A stretch of DNA of 64,000 nucleotides from Clostridium pascui (GCF_016908015.1 NZ_JAFBDB010000002.1:682001-746000), one strand, 5' to 3'; shown: positions 9,732 through 19,345, counted from the first letter of the stretch. The notes: generated by a model not told the origin, from the letters alone. Program-made: numbers and translations.

Positions 9732-11032
9732 TGAGAGTTGCATTTACTACCTTAGGTTGTAGAGTAAATCAATATGAAACAGAAGCTATGACAGAAAAAT
9801 TCATGAAATCGGGATATGATTTAGTAAACTTTGATGAGTGCGCCGACGTATATGTTATAAACACATGCACTGTTACAAATATGGGAGATAAAAAATCCCG
9901 TCAAATGATAAGTAGGGCTAGAAGACTTAATGAAGAAGCTGTTATAGTAGTTGCTGGATGTTATTCTCAAATTGCACCAGATAAGGTGGCTGAGATTCCA
10001 GGAGTAGATATAGTAGTAGGGACTAGAAATAAGGGCGAAGTAGCAGAACTTGTAGGAAAATTTTTAGATAAGAAAAGTCAAATTGTAGAAGTAGCTGATG
10101 TTCTCAGAAATAATATATTTGAAGAATTAAATATAGAAGAATATCAAGATAAAACAAGAGCTTTTTTAAAGATTCAAGATGGATGTAATAGATTTTGTTC
10201 ATATTGCTTAATTCCATTTGCTAGAGGCGCGGTATGCAGTAAAAATCCCGAAAAGGTAATGGAAGAAGTACATAGACTTGCAAATCATGGATTTAAAGAA
10301 GTTATTTTATCTGGTATACATATAGCTTGTTATGGAGATGATATTGGTGAAGGTTGGAATTTAGTTAAATTATTAGAAGAAATTGATAAAGTAGACGGAA
10401 TAGAAAGAGTGAGAATAGGATCTATAGATCCTCAATTTTTCACAGAAGGTATAATAGAAAGACTTTCTAAGTTAAATAAGCTTTGCCCTCATTTTCATTT
10501 ATCTCTTCAAAGTGGATGTGATGAAACTTTAAAAAGAATGAATAGAAAATATACTATTAAAGAGTATAAGGATATAGTTGAAGGATTAAGAAAGTCCATA
10601 GCTGATGTTTCTATAACTACTGACATAATAGTAGGATTTCCAGGAGAAACGGAAGAAGAATTTAATAAGACGTATGAGTTTTTAAGTGAAATTAAGCTTT
10701 CAAAGATGCATATATTTAAGTTTAGTCCAAGAACGGGAACTAAGGCAGAGCACATGCCAAACCAAGTAGATGGAACTATAAAAGATGAAAGAAGTGCTAA
10801 ACTAATAGAATTAAATAGACAAAATGAAAAAGAATTTATGGAGAAGTTTATTGGAGTGAATTTCAAAGTTCTTTATGAGCAAAAATTTAATGGAAATGAT
10901 GATTTATATGAGGGATACACCCCAAATTATATAAAGGTAATATCAAAATCTGAAGTTCAGATAGATGAAAAAATATTAGATACAAAAATTATTGAAGTAA
11001 AAGATGAATATATTATTGGAAATATTATGTAG
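9731..11032 (+). CDS. mtaB: tRNA t6A37 methylthiotransferase MtaB
   Basis: MtaB, 433 residues, is a radical-SAM methylthiotransferase converting t6A37 to ms2t6A37 in tRNAs reading ANN codons. The N-terminal UPF0004 domain carries three cysteines (GCRVNQYETE, NTCTVTN, AGCYSQ), the radical SAM domain has CNRFCSYCLIPFARG, and a TRAM domain closes the protein. The conserved N-terminal sequence GCRVNQYE distinguishes MtaB from MiaB (GCQMN). It is translationally coupled to rsmE. Confidence 0.95.
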   Translation: MRVAFTTLGCRVNQYETEAMTEKFMKSGYDLVNFDECADVYVINTCTVTNMGDKKSRQMISRARRLNEEAVIVVAGCYSQIAPDKVAEIPGVDIVVGTRNKGEVAELVGKFLDKKSQIVEVADVLRNNIFEELNIEEYQDKTRAFLKIQDGCNRFCSYCLIPFARGAVCSKNPEKVMEEVHRLANHGFKEVILSGIHIACYGDDIGEGWNLVKLLEEIDKVDGIERVRIGSIDPQFFTEGIIERLSKLNKLCPHFHLSLQSGCDETLKRMNRKYTIKEYKDIVEGLRKSIADVSITTDIIVGFPGETEEEFNKTYEFLSEIKLSKMHIFKFSPRTGTKAEHMPNQVDGTIKDERSAKLIELNRQNEKEFMEKFIGVNFKVLYEQKFNGNDDLYEGYTPNYIKVISKSEVQIDEKILDTKIIEVKDEYIIGNIM

Positions 11033-11071
11033 ATTGAGATATAATAAATGTAACATTTAACTATAAGGAAG

Positions 11072-11091
11072 CATCTCAAGTACTTGAGATG
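11072..11091 (+). terminator. Perfect 20-bp palindrome after mtaB
   Basis: CATCTCAAGTACTTGAGATG is perfectly self-complementary and lies 40 bases after the mtaB stop. Only a weak T-tract follows (TGCTGATTT), so it may be a weak terminator or a protein site. Just downstream, at about 11121-11150, three 9-base units (ATCATGCAA, ATCATGTAA, ATCATGCAG) run up to the HIT gene ribosome binding site. Confidence 0.4.
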
Positions 11092-11163
11092 TGCTGATTT
11101 ATGACGAAATCAAAGATTTCTATAAATCATGCAAATCATGTAAATCATGCAGGAGGTGAAATA

Positions 11164-11508
11164 ATGGAGAACTGTATATTTTGCAAAATAGTAAAAGGTG
11201 AAGTGCCTTCACAAAAGGTATATGAAGATGACAAGGTTTTAGCATTTAAAGATATTAGCCCCGAAGCGCCAGTGCACGTGATTATAATTCCCAAAAATCA
11301 TATAGAAAACGTAAATGATCTTACAAAAGAAAATAGCGAAATAATATCTCATATATTTATGACAGTAAAAGATATAGCGCAAAAGCTTGATTTAGCTGAT
11401 AGAGGATATAGAGTTGTTACTAACTGTGGAAAAGATGGAGGGCAGACAGTAGAACATATTCACTTTCATTTGTTAGGCGGAAGAACTCTACAGTGGCCAC
11501 CAGGATAA
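11164..11508 (+). CDS. HIT family (HINT-type) purine nucleoside phosphoramidase
   Basis: This 114-residue histidine-triad protein resembles HinT, which hydrolyses AMP-linked phosphoramidates. It shows the N-terminal CIFCKIVKGE and the catalytic HxHxH signature EHIHFHLLGG near the C-terminus. Start ATG 11164 follows GGAGGTGA and gives the family N-terminus MENCIFCKI; the in-frame ATG at 11101 adds a His/Asn-rich leader encoded by a 9-base tandem repeat and has no ribosome binding site. It is followed by its own gap and the rpsU promoter. Confidence 0.93.
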   Translation: MENCIFCKIVKGEVPSQKVYEDDKVLAFKDISPEAPVHVIIIPKNHIENVNDLTKENSEIISHIFMTVKDIAQKLDLADRGYRVVTNCGKDGGQTVEHIHFHLLGGRTLQWPPG

Positions 11509-11535
11509 AAAGATTTCAAACATTAAATGAAATTG

Positions 11536-11565
11536 TTGACAGTATCTTAAATAGTATTATATAAT
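11536..11565 (+). promoter_or_regulatory. Strong sigma-A promoter of rpsU-yqeY
   Basis: TTGACA (11536-11541), an 18-base spacer and TATAAT (11560-11565) are both perfect consensus boxes. The leader to rpsU is about 75 bases and contains a short hairpin (TTCAATTT/AAATTGAA). Confidence 0.8.
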
Positions 11566-11643
11566 AGAATATGTGCTATGCGACCCACGAATTACCTGTT
11601 CAATTTTTTAAATTAAATTGAAATAGCGGAGGGAGGGAGATCA

Positions 11644-11820
11644 ATGTCAGAAATAAAAGTTGGAGAAAATGAATCACTAGAAAATGCATTAAGAAGATTT
11701 AAGAAAAAATGCGCTAGAGCTGGTGTTCTTTCTGAAGTAAGAAAAAGAGAACATTATGAAAAGCCAAGCGTAAAAAGAAAGAAAAAATCAGAAGCTGCTA
11801 GAAAGAGAAAGTTTAAGTAA
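11644..11820 (+). CDS. rpsU: 30S ribosomal protein S21
   Basis: This 58-residue basic protein is ribosomal protein S21 (bS21), which binds near the 3' end of 16S rRNA in the 30S platform. It starts [20 protein letters not shown] and ends in the usual Lys/Arg-rich tail ([14 protein letters not shown]). The length matches the family. ATG 11644 follows CGGAGGGAGGGAG, and the gene has a consensus promoter. It is co-transcribed with yqeY, as in many Firmicutes. Confidence 0.97.
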   Translation: MSEIKVGENESLENALRRFKKKCARAGVLSEVRKREHYEKPSVKRKKKSEAARKRKFK

Positions 11821-11847
11821 TATTTCTTTTGAAAGAAGGTACTAATT

Positions 11848-12294
11848 ATGGCCCTAAAAGAAAGACTACAACAGGATTGGAAAGAAGCTTTAAAATCAGG
11901 TAACAAATTTAAAGCAAATACTATTAGTACGGCTAGATCAGCTATACTACTAGGTGAAAAGACTGATGGAAGAATTCTTGAAGATGATGAAATCGTCGAT
12001 ATTTTAGCTAGAGAAGTTAAACAAAGACGTGAGGCTATGCTTGAATTTGAAAAAGGAAATAGGCAGGATTTAGTTGATAGCGTAAAAGCAGAAATTGAAA
12101 TCTTGTTAAGTTACCTTCCTCAGCAATTAACTAATGAAGAAGTAAGAGGTATCATTTTACAGGTAATTGAAGAAGTTGGGGCAAATAGTATAAAAGATAT
12201 GGGCAAAGTAATGGCCGTAGTTGTGCCTAAAACTAAGGGTAGAGCAGACGGGAAAGCTGTTAGTGAGATAGTAAAAGAGCTTCTAAATAAATAG
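11848..12294 (+). CDS. yqeY: GatB/YqeY domain protein
   Basis: YqeY, 148 residues, is a stand-alone version of the tRNA-binding C-terminal domain of GatB. The conserved segments STARSAIL, EIEILLSYLPQQL and the C-terminal KAVSEIVKELL are present. Its role is not established; tRNA or amidotransferase association is inferred from the domain. The gene lies 27 bases after rpsU and is closed by a strong terminator. Confidence 0.93.
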   Translation: MALKERLQQDWKEALKSGNKFKANTISTARSAILLGEKTDGRILEDDEIVDILAREVKQRREAMLEFEKGNRQDLVDSVKAEIEILLSYLPQQLTNEEVRGIILQVIEEVGANSIKDMGKVMAVVVPKTKGRADGKAVSEIVKELLNK

Positions 12295-12303
12295 AATTAA
12301 CAT

Positions 12304-12331
12304 AAAGGCTGAGGTAACTCAGCCTTTTTTT
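12304..12331 (+). terminator. Rho-independent terminator of rpsU-yqeY
   Basis: AAAGGCTGAG, a GTAA loop, CTCAGCCTTT and a run of seven T residues make a canonical intrinsic terminator just after yqeY. Confidence 0.95.
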
Positions 12332-12399
12332 ACATATATAAATCATAACCTTCTCTTAACATTCATAAATTAATATGAAAGTATTTTTAGGAGAAAGAT

Positions 12400-12684
12400 A
12401 TGGAGGAAAGAATAGATAAGACTAAAAATGAACTAGCTGAAAAACTGGACTTGCCAAGAGATATAGTGATGGATTTCCCTAAAATAATAATAACAGGGGA
12501 TAATGAAATAATAATAGAAAATCATAAAGGAATAGTTGTTTTCGATGAAAAGCAGGTTAAAATTAAATCAAGGGTTGGATTGGTGTGTATATACGGCAGT
12601 GATTTTGAAATACCTTTCTTAGGGGGGAGTACCATAACCCTTAAAGGAAAATTTAAATCCATAGTGTATGAAAAAAATGATTAA
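12400..12684 (+). CDS. yqfC: Sporulation protein YqfC
   Basis: YqfC, 94 residues, is a small conserved protein of endospore formers, expressed in the mother cell under SigE in Bacillus; its molecular function is unknown. It contains the typical LPRDIVMDFPKIIITGDNEI segment and the C-terminal LGGSTITLKGKFKSI. ATG 12400 follows AGGAGAAAG. It overlaps yqfD by 17 bases, which suggests translational coupling, and opens the yqfC-yqfD-pgpH-ybeY-dgk run. Confidence 0.9.
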   Translation: MEERIDKTKNELAEKLDLPRDIVMDFPKIIITGDNEIIIENHKGIVVFDEKQVKIKSRVGLVCIYGSDFEIPFLGGSTITLKGKFKSIVYEKND

Positions 12685-13822
12685 AATAAATTTAGAAAAT
12701 TATAAAAGAAGTAGCATTGAAATTGAAGCCCAATCCTTAAATATTGAAAAATTTATAAACCTGCTTTGGAAAAATAACATAGGAGTAAAAAATATAAGAA
12801 AAAAAGATTTAACAACTGTATCTTTAGAGATTTCATTAAAAGATTATCTCAAGTTAGACAAAATATCAAAGAAAACACATACTAAGTTAAAGGTAATAAA
12901 AAGAAAAGGGTTAGCATTTTTATTTATAAGAATGAGAAAAAGAAATGCATTAATTTTTGGCACAATATTTTTTGTTTGTATACTATATTACTTATCTACC
13001 TTTATATGGAAGATAGACGTAGTTACAGAAAAAAGACTTTCGCCCTATGAACTCAGAAGAGAACTTGCAAGTTATGGGATAAAAGAAGGAATTAGAAAAA
13101 AGAATTTGAATATGGGGATTATAGAAGAAAGGTTAACAAAAGATAATGATGAAATTTTGTGGGTGAGGGTTAGAGTAGAGGGGTCTGTGCTTAAAGTTGT
13201 GGCATCAGAAAGAGCCACTCCTCCAATGCTTGTACATGAAACTACTCCTGGTAATTTAGTAGCTATAAAAGATGGGGAGGTAGTAAGAGTATATACTACT
13301 TCGGGTACGGCTTTAGTTAAAAGAGGGGATGTAGTCAAAAAGGGACAGCTTCTTGTAAAAGGGGAACAAGGAAGGGAAGGAAATATATATCAAGTACCTG
13401 CTAAAGGGCATGTGATAGCAAGAACCTTTTACGAAGATATGAAAAAAATACCGGTTGTTGAAAAGATAAAAGAGAGAACTGGGAATAAAGTTAAAAATAT
13501 ATATATGCAAATAGGAAATAAAAAGATATTTTTGAAAAAGGAAATGAATAACTTTTCAAATTATGATAAAATAGTAAATAAAAAAGGTTTTTTTATAACA
13601 GAAGAATGTTTTGAAATTCAAGAAAAAAACAAGACTATCGATAAGAAGAAAGTTATAGATAATTATTCTAAAGAAATGATAAAAAAAATTAAAGAATCTT
13701 TAGATAAAAACACTGAAGTAGTAGACGAGATTGTAGAAGAGAAAGCAGAAAATGAGTTTATAATTCTTAGAGTACTTGTTGTAGGGGAAGAAAATATTGC
13801 ATCACAAGAGAAAAATAATTAA
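12668..13822 (+). CDS. yqfD: Sporulation protein YqfD
   Basis: YqfD, 384 residues, is a single-pass membrane protein of the SpoIV/YqfD family needed for normal sporulation in Bacillus. A basic N-terminal cytosolic segment is followed by one membrane helix (about residues 95-118, ALIFGTIFFVCILYYLSTF) and a large domain with the conserved DGEVVRVYTTSGTALVKRGD, which resembles biotinyl-lipoyl folds. The start ATG 12668 lies inside yqfC and has no clear ribosome binding site; ATG 12677 is an alternative three codons in. Translation is probably coupled to yqfC. Confidence 0.9.
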   Translation: MKKMIKINLENYKRSSIEIEAQSLNIEKFINLLWKNNIGVKNIRKKDLTTVSLEISLKDYLKLDKISKKTHTKLKVIKRKGLAFLFIRMRKRNALIFGTIFFVCILYYLSTFIWKIDVVTEKRLSPYELRRELASYGIKEGIRKKNLNMGIIEERLTKDNDEILWVRVRVEGSVLKVVASERATPPMLVHETTPGNLVAIKDGEVVRVYTTSGTALVKRGDVVKKGQLLVKGEQGREGNIYQVPAKGHVIARTFYEDMKKIPVVEKIKERTGNKVKNIYMQIGNKKIFLKKEMNNFSNYDKIVNKKGFFITEECFEIQEKNKTIDKKKVIDNYSKEMIKKIKESLDKNTEVVDEIVEEKAENEFIILRVLVVGEENIASQEKNN

Positions 13823-13842
13823 CATCAAAGGGATGGTAATTC

Positions 13843-15942
13843 ATGATTAAAATTAATTTAAGAAATTTATATAAGAATAAGAATACAAATAGAATAGCAA
13901 TTTTCTTTTGTATTTTTATTTTTATATATTCTGTATTAGTGACATCATTAGTAACACAAAAGTATAGTTTACAAGAAGGGGATATAGCAAAAGTAGATAT
14001 AAAGGCACCAAGAGAAATTATAGATGAAGCTGCAACTAAAACTAAGATACAGCAAGCATTACAAGCGGTTCCGCTTCAATATAATAAAAATCCTGAAGTT
14101 AAAACTCAAGTGTTAAGTGATATTAATGAATTGCTTAATAATGTGTATACCTTGAAGGATAGTGCTTATGAAAACGATGAGAAAGTAGAAAATTTAAGGG
14201 CTGCTTCCAAGATAACATTAGAAGAAGAAGATTATTTATCATTACTATCCTTAAATAAAGAAGAAATTAAAGTAATACAAAGTTTTTTAACTGGCGTAAT
14301 GTCGGAGCTTTATGACAATATAAATATAAGTGATAACAAGCAGAAAAGCAATCAAGAAGATATAAAAAAGGCTCAAGAATTTATAAATGTAAAGGTAAAT
14401 TCTTCAACACTACCGAAGAAAATACTGAAGAATTTAGTTATATCAATCGCATATAAGCAAATTAAACCTAACTTTTTTTATAATGAAGAAAAAACTGAAG
14501 AGCTTAGGGAGGAAATTAGGAAAAAACCTCCTATTGTTATAAAAAAAGATCAAACAATAGTTAAAGAAGGAGAACCAGTAACAAAGACACAATTAGACAT
14601 TTTGGAAAAATTAGGATTGCTTAACACTAAGGATAGCCATAAATGGTATATATACATCAATATGGGCATATTTGTGTTTTTGATACTGTCTTTACAGTGG
14701 TTTTATGCATATAAGTTTAAAAATGAAATATATGAAGATAATAGTAAAATTATATTAATTGGTATATTGAATTGTTTAGCTGTTGCTATTGCAAGATCGC
14801 TTAATATTCAGCCGTTTTTAATTCCTTTTGCCTTTGTACCTATGATTACTACTTTGCTATTGGTAGATAGGAAAATATCTTTAATAATAAATGGTTTTAA
14901 CTGTGTGTTTATAAGTTGTGCTGTAGGATTTAATGCTGAAATTACATTGCTCGCTATAGTTAATGCAATACTTGGCTCTGTAATACTTAGGAAAATGCAA
15001 CAAAGAAATGACATATTATATTGTTCATTGTATATAGCCGTAATAAATGTTATTTTTTCGTTTTCTTTAGGATTACTTTTAAGTGATAATATAGCAGAGG
15101 TTGCTAGAAAGGCATTCTTTACTTTAGCAGGAGGCATAATTTCAGGTGTACTTACTATAGGGTTTCTGCCCTTCTTTGAGAGTACGTTTGACATAGTTAC
15201 CACTATAAAACTTCTAGAACTTTCTAATCCCAATAATCCGTTACTTAAAAGGCTTTTGATGGAGGCTCCTGGTACTTATCACCACAGCATTTTGGTTGGA
15301 AATTTGTCTGAAGTTGCAGCCGAAGAAGTTGGAGGGAATCCAGTGCTTGCAAGAGTAGCTTCTTATTATCATGATATAGGGAAAATAAAAAGACCTTATT
15401 TCTTTAAGGAAAATCAAATAGGAAATGATAATCCACATAATAAGATTTCTGCGAATTTAAGTACGTTGATAATAACTTCCCATATAAAGGATGGAGAAGA
15501 ATTAGCCAAGGATTATAAGATACCTTCAGTTATCCAGGATATAATAAAACAGCACCATGGTACAACATTAGTAAAGTATTTTTATCTAACTGCAAAAAAC
15601 TCTAGTGAAAATCCAGATGAAGTTAATGAAGAAAGTTTTAGATACCCGGGTCCAAAGCCTCAAACTAAAGAAGCAGCTATAATAATGCTTGCAGATAGTA
15701 CTGAGGCAGCGGTAAGATCTATAAGCGAGCCAACTAAAGGGAAAATAGAAGAAATGGTAAACAATATAGTTAAAGCAAGATTAAATGAAGGTCAATTAGA
15801 TGAATGTGACTTAACTTTAAAAGAAATAGAAAAGATAAAGAAAACCTTTGTAAAAGTACTAATGGGCATATATCATCAAAGAATAGAATACCCTACAGAT
15901 AAGTGGGATAATAAAATTAACGGGAGTGATAAAAGAAAATGA
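13843..15942 (+). CDS. pgpH: PgpH-type 7TM-HD cyclic-di-AMP phosphodiesterase
   Basis: This 699-residue protein (YqfF/PgpH) hydrolyses cyclic-di-AMP to pApA in the cytosol. It has an N-terminal membrane helix, an extracellular 7TMR-HDED domain (residues about 40-260), a seven-helix membrane region (about 270-470) and a cytosolic HD domain with YHHSIL, YYHDIGK and IKQHHGTTL supplying metal ligands. ATG 13843 follows AGGGATGG, 20 bases after yqfD. The stop overlaps ybeY by four bases. Cyclic-di-AMP control of wall and potassium homeostasis fits the neighbouring envelope genes. Confidence 0.95.
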   Translation: MIKINLRNLYKNKNTNRIAIFFCIFIFIYSVLVTSLVTQKYSLQEGDIAKVDIKAPREIIDEAATKTKIQQALQAVPLQYNKNPEVKTQVLSDINELLNNVYTLKDSAYENDEKVENLRAASKITLEEEDYLSLLSLNKEEIKVIQSFLTGVMSELYDNINISDNKQKSNQEDIKKAQEFINVKVNSSTLPKKILKNLVISIAYKQIKPNFFYNEEKTEELREEIRKKPPIVIKKDQTIVKEGEPVTKTQLDILEKLGLLNTKDSHKWYIYINMGIFVFLILSLQWFYAYKFKNEIYEDNSKIILIGILNCLAVAIARSLNIQPFLIPFAFVPMITTLLLVDRKISLIINGFNCVFISCAVGFNAEITLLAIVNAILGSVILRKMQQRNDILYCSLYIAVINVIFSFSLGLLLSDNIAEVARKAFFTLAGGIISGVLTIGFLPFFESTFDIVTTIKLLELSNPNNPLLKRLLMEAPGTYHHSILVGNLSEVAAEEVGGNPVLARVASYYHDIGKIKRPYFFKENQIGNDNPHNKISANLSTLIITSHIKDGEELAKDYKIPSVIQDIIKQHHGTTLVKYFYLTAKNSSENPDEVNEESFRYPGPKPQTKEAAIIMLADSTEAAVRSISEPTKGKIEEMVNNIVKARLNEGQLDECDLTLKEIEKIKKTFVKVLMGIYHQRIEYPTDKWDNKINGSDKRK

Positions 15943-16439
15943 TATATATTGAAAATAGTCAAGATAAAGTAGAAGTAAATAAGGAACTACAAAATACTAT
16001 AGAAAGTATAATAGATTATGCACTAAAGGAAGAGGAAGTAAATATAGATTACGAAGTAAGTGTTATATTTGTAGATAATGAAGAAATAAGAGAAATAAAT
16101 CTGGACAATAGAGGAATAGATAAAGAAACAGATGTACTTTCATTTCCTATGCTTGAGTACAGTGATGGGAAGGTATTTAAAGAAATATATAAAGGGTATA
16201 AGTTTTCACCTATATATTTAGATGATGGAAAGTTAGTACTTGGAGACATAGTTCTTTCTTTAGAAAAGGCATTGGAACAAAGCGAAGAATACGAACATTC
16301 TTTTCTAAGAGAAGCTTGTTATTTAACAATACATTCTGTGCTTCATCTTTTAGGATATGATCATATGGATGAAGAAGAAAAGTTGGTAATGAGAAAGAGG
16401 GAAGAGGAAATTTTGAGTAAGTTTCAATTAACAAGATAA
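15939..16439 (+). CDS. ybeY: Endoribonuclease YbeY
   Basis: YbeY, 166 residues, is the metal-dependent RNase for 16S rRNA 3'-end maturation and ribosome quality control. The zinc-binding motif [11 protein letters not shown] (His-x3-His-x5-His) lies near the C-terminus, and KETDVLSFP is the conserved upstream segment. It overlaps pgpH by four bases (ATGA). The pgpH-ybeY-dgk-cdd-era order is classical for Firmicutes. Confidence 0.96.
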   Translation: MIYIENSQDKVEVNKELQNTIESIIDYALKEEEVNIDYEVSVIFVDNEEIREINLDNRGIDKETDVLSFPMLEYSDGKVFKEIYKGYKFSPIYLDDGKLVLGDIVLSLEKALEQSEEYEHSFLREACYLTIHSVLHLLGYDHMDEEEKLVMRKREEEILSKFQLTR

Positions 16440-16461
16440 TATACTAAAAGTAGGTGCCTGA

Positions 16462-17163
16462 ATGAAAAGTGTGAAAAAATTATTAGATAGCTTTAATTAT
16501 TCAATCGAAGGTATACTATATGCGGTAAGAACCCAAAGAAATATGAGAATACATATGATAGCAGCTCTTGCAGTTCTCACTATTTGCTTTTTTTATGATA
16601 TAAGTAAGACAGAGCTTTTAATAATACTTTTATCAGTTACAATGGTAATAACTGCAGAACTTATAAATACTGCTATTGAAGCTTCTATAGATGCTACAAC
16701 CAATTACTATCACCCTTTAGCTAAAATTGCAAAAAATGTAGCAGCAGGGGCAGTTTTAGTTACTGCTATAAATGCTTTAGCAGTGGGTTATATTATATTT
16801 TGGAGCAAACTTGTATATATAAATTTTATGGTGATTAATAAAATTAAAAACTCTAATCCATATACTATATTTATAATTTTTATTATTGTACTTATAAGTA
16901 CTTTAATTGTAAAAGCTATATTTGGTGAGGGCACTCCGTTAAAGGGAGGAATGCCAAGTGGTCATAGTGCTATATCCTTTTCTATAGCAACTATGATTGC
17001 CCTAATAACTGAAGATGTTGAAGCTATAATTTTAAGCTTTTTTTTAGCAATAATTGTTGCTCAAAGCAGGGTAGACTCAGAAGTACATTCGATTATAGAA
17101 GTTATAGTAGGAGCGGTATTTGGAACACTAATTACTCTGTTATTATTTAAGGTTTTTGGGTAA
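16462..17163 (+). CDS. Fusion of DgkA-type undecaprenol kinase and PAP2 phosphatase
   Basis: The 233-residue protein joins two lipid-phosphate enzymes. Residues 1-115 are a DgkA family kinase (undecaprenol or diacylglycerol kinase) with the active-site helix ELINTAIEASID. Residues about 130-233 form a PAP2-type domain with GMPSGHSAISFS and SRVDSEVHSIIE. The first PAP2 motif (KX6RP) is poorly conserved (KAIFGEGTP, no Arg), and the usual Asp after the catalytic His is Glu. About six membrane helices are expected. A kinase and phosphatase in one chain suggests balancing of undecaprenol, its phosphate and possibly its pyrophosphate. Activity of the degenerate PAP2 half is uncertain. Confidence 0.85.
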   Translation: MKSVKKLLDSFNYSIEGILYAVRTQRNMRIHMIAALAVLTICFFYDISKTELLIILLSVTMVITAELINTAIEASIDATTNYYHPLAKIAKNVAAGAVLVTAINALAVGYIIFWSKLVYINFMVINKIKNSNPYTIFIIFIIVLISTLIVKAIFGEGTPLKGGMPSGHSAISFSIATMIALITEDVEAIILSFFLAIIVAQSRVDSEVHSIIEVIVGAVFGTLITLLLFKVFG

Positions 17164-17208
17164 ACTAGTATGTAGATATTAAAGGGAATTGATTTAATAT
17201 TTTATTAA

Positions 17209-17238
17209 TTAAACTGTAATGAAATAAAATGATATAAT
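17209..17238 (+). promoter_or_regulatory. Extended -10 promoter upstream of cdd-era-recO
   Basis: TTAAAC (17209-17214), 18 bases, then TATAAT (17233-17238) preceded by TG one base upstream (TGATATAAT). The consensus extended -10 can compensate for the poor -35 box. The predicted leader to cdd is about 30 bases. Confidence 0.5.
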
Positions 17239-17277
17239 TGTTTAAGGACTAAGATGGAAATTGGAGGGATGAGGAAA

Positions 17278-17682
17278 GTGAAAGGGGAATATGATAAATT
17301 AATTGAAGAAGCTATAAATGCTAGAGAATTTGCATATGTACCTTACTCTAACTTTAAGGTGGGCGCAGCAGTTCTTATGGAAGATGGAAGTATATATTCA
17401 GGATGTAATATAGAAAACGCATCTTTTGGAGCTACTAATTGTGCAGAAAGAACAGCTATATTTAAAGCTATTTCTGAAGGCAAGAAAGAAATAAAAGCTT
17501 TAGCTGAGATTGGAGATATAGAAACTTATACAATGCCTTGTGGTATATGCAGGCAGGTAATTAGTGAATTTATATCTGAAGATATAGATGTTATTTTAAT
17601 AAAAAATAAAAATGACTTTGTAATAAAGAAGTTTAGTGAAATATTCCCATTATCATTTTCTAAAAAAGACCTCAACAAATGA
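17278..17682 (+). CDS. cdd: Cytidine deaminase
   Basis: Cytidine deaminase, 134 residues, converts cytidine and deoxycytidine to uridine and deoxyuridine in pyrimidine salvage. Zinc motifs are NCAERTAIF (Cys-Ala-Glu) and PCGICRQ; substrate contacts are in [12 protein letters not shown] and [11 protein letters not shown] prefer GTG 17278, nine bases after GGAGGG (17263-17268); ATG 17254, with a weaker AAGGA in front, is possible and would add eight residues. It lies directly before era, as in Bacillus. Confidence 0.94.
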   Translation: MKGEYDKLIEEAINAREFAYVPYSNFKVGAAVLMEDGSIYSGCNIENASFGATNCAERTAIFKAISEGKKEIKALAEIGDIETYTMPCGICRQVISEFISEDIDVILIKNKNDFVIKKFSEIFPLSFSKKDLNK

Positions 17683-17692
17683 AGGAGGATAT

Positions 17693-18574
17693 ATGTTTAA
17701 ATCAGGATTTATAACAATAATAGGAAGACCTAATGTCGGAAAGTCAACTTTGTTGAACTATATAATGGAGGAAAAGCTGTCCATTGTATCTAGTAAACCA
17801 CAAACTACAAGAAACAATATTCAAACTATCCTTACAGATAAGGAATCACAAATAATATTTGTGGATACTCCAGGAATCCATAAACCACGACATAAGCTTG
17901 GAGAATATATGGTAAATGTAGCTACAGACGCTTTGAAAGAAGTAGATGTAGTACTTTTCTTAACTACTCCAGAAGGAGAATTTGGAAAGGGAGATGAATA
18001 TATATTAAACCAGCTTGAAGCAGCAAAGGTGCCTGTATTTCTTGTAGTAAATAAAATAGATGAAAATACTCAAGAAAGAGTGGCGAAGACGCTACAAATT
18101 TATGCAGAAAAGTTTAAGTTTGCAGAAATTATACCTATTTCTGCAGCTAAGGGAAAAAATGTAGATAAATTAATGGAAATTGTAAAAAATTACATTCCAG
18201 AAGGGCCTATGTATTATCCAGAAGATATGATAACAGACCAACAGGAAAGATTTATAGTTGCGGAAACAATTAGAGAAAAAGCATTAAGACTTTTATCAGA
18301 AGAGGTACCTCATGGAATAGGTGTTGATATTATAACTATGAAGAAAAAGGAAAACGGAGCATATGAGATAAATGCAGATATGCTTTGTGAAAAAGATTCA
18401 CACAAAGGAATAGTAATAGGAAAAAATGGAGAGATGTTAAAAAAGATAACTCAATACTCTAGACAGGACTTAGAAACATTCTTACAATGCAAGGTTTACT
18501 TGAAAATTTGGGTAAGAGTTAAAAAGGACTGGAGAGATAACAATACAGTATTAAGAGAGCTAGGATATAAATAG
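17693..18574 (+). CDS. era: GTPase Era
   Basis: Era, 293 residues, is a ribosome-assembly GTPase that binds the 3' end of 16S rRNA. G1 is [10 protein letters not shown]3 is DTPGIH, G4 is NKID and G5 is SAAKG; the C-terminal KH domain contains [15 protein letters not shown] 17693 is eleven bases after the cdd stop, with GAAGGAGG in front; a longer in-frame start inside cdd (17636) is rejected because it adds non-family residues. Confidence 0.97.
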   Translation: MFKSGFITIIGRPNVGKSTLLNYIMEEKLSIVSSKPQTTRNNIQTILTDKESQIIFVDTPGIHKPRHKLGEYMVNVATDALKEVDVVLFLTTPEGEFGKGDEYILNQLEAAKVPVFLVVNKIDENTQERVAKTLQIYAEKFKFAEIIPISAAKGKNVDKLMEIVKNYIPEGPMYYPEDMITDQQERFIVAETIREKALRLLSEEVPHGIGVDIITMKKKENGAYEINADMLCEKDSHKGIVIGKNGEMLKKITQYSRQDLETFLQCKVYLKIWVRVKKDWRDNNTVLRELGYK

Positions 18575-18589
18575 CAAGGAGATGATTTT

Positions 18590-19345
18590 CTGGCTATATT
18601 TCAGACAAGAGCGCTAGTACTTAAAACTCAAGATTATAAGGAATCAGATAGATTGATCTGGCTTTATACAGAGAAACTAGGGAAAGTTTCTGCTATAGCT
18701 AAAGGTGCTAAAAAAAATAGAAGTAAGTATTTCTCAAATACTTTAACATTTACATATGGTGATTATATACTTTATAGAGGGAAGGGTATGTATACACTAA
18801 ATGAAGGTACTATTATAGATTCTTTTCAAGGAATTTTAAGTGATTTTGATACTATATCCTATGCTTCATATCTTTGCGAACTTATAGATATAAGCATGGC
18901 TGAGGAAGAAAGTAACAGAGAGCTTTTCAAGGAACTTGTAACAGCTTTTTACCTTATGAAGAATAATGCTTGTGATTTAGAAACATTAGCTAGAGTCTTT
19001 GAAATGAATGTACTAAGAGCTACAGGATATGGACTTAATTTACATAAGTGTTCGATATGTAAAGAGCCTATAAGTTCAGCAGATTATATTAGTATTCAAT
19101 ATCTTGGGGGGGTATGTATTAAGTGCCCAAAATTAAATGGTATGAGGGTAAGCCCTGCAGCTTATAATATTATTAAATATCTAAATAATTTAGCACTGGA
19201 AAAATCCTATAGAGTTACAATACCTTCTAATTTAAAAGAAGAAATTGAAAAATTGTTAGGGGCTATTATAGCTCAAAGTTATATTAGAAAACCTAAGAGT
19301 TTAGAAACATTAAACTTTATTAAAAGGAGTGAAAAAAGTGAGTGA
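18590..19345 (+). CDS. recO: DNA repair protein RecO, apparent CTG start
   Basis: RecO, 251 residues, loads RecA with RecF and RecR at ssDNA gaps. The N-terminal OB fold begins AIFQTRALVLKTQDYKE and the zinc-finger region has CSICKEPI and GGVCIKC. The frame is closed by the era stop at 18572-18574, and the only initiation-type codon giving a full-length N-terminus is CTG 18590, eight bases after a perfect AAGGAG (18576-18581). The next candidate, TTG 18653, would delete 21 conserved residues. An ATG at 18582 is out of frame. It overlaps the next gene by eight bases. Confidence 0.92.
   Translation: MAIFQTRALVLKTQDYKESDRLIWLYTEKLGKVSAIAKGAKKNRSKYFSNTLTFTYGDYILYRGKGMYTLNEGTIIDSFQGILSDFDTISYASYLCELIDISMAEEESNRELFKELVTAFYLMKNNACDLETLARVFEMNVLRATGYGLNLHKCSICKEPISSADYISIQYLGGVCIKCPKLNGMRVSPAAYNIIKYLNNLALEKSYRVTIPSNLKEEIEKLLGAIIAQSYIRKPKSLETLNFIKRSEKSE

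Noticed and set aside
14808-15233. Antisense reading frames of 60-160 codons opposite pgpH, dnaJ, NCS2 and other genes
   Set aside because: They have no ribosome binding sites or recognisable domains and show amino-acid composition of the complementary strand of real genes.
18582-18660. ATG 18582 as the start of recO
   Set aside because: It is out of frame with RecO and soon meets a stop codon. No evidence for a frameshift was seen, since CTG 18590 gives a complete protein.
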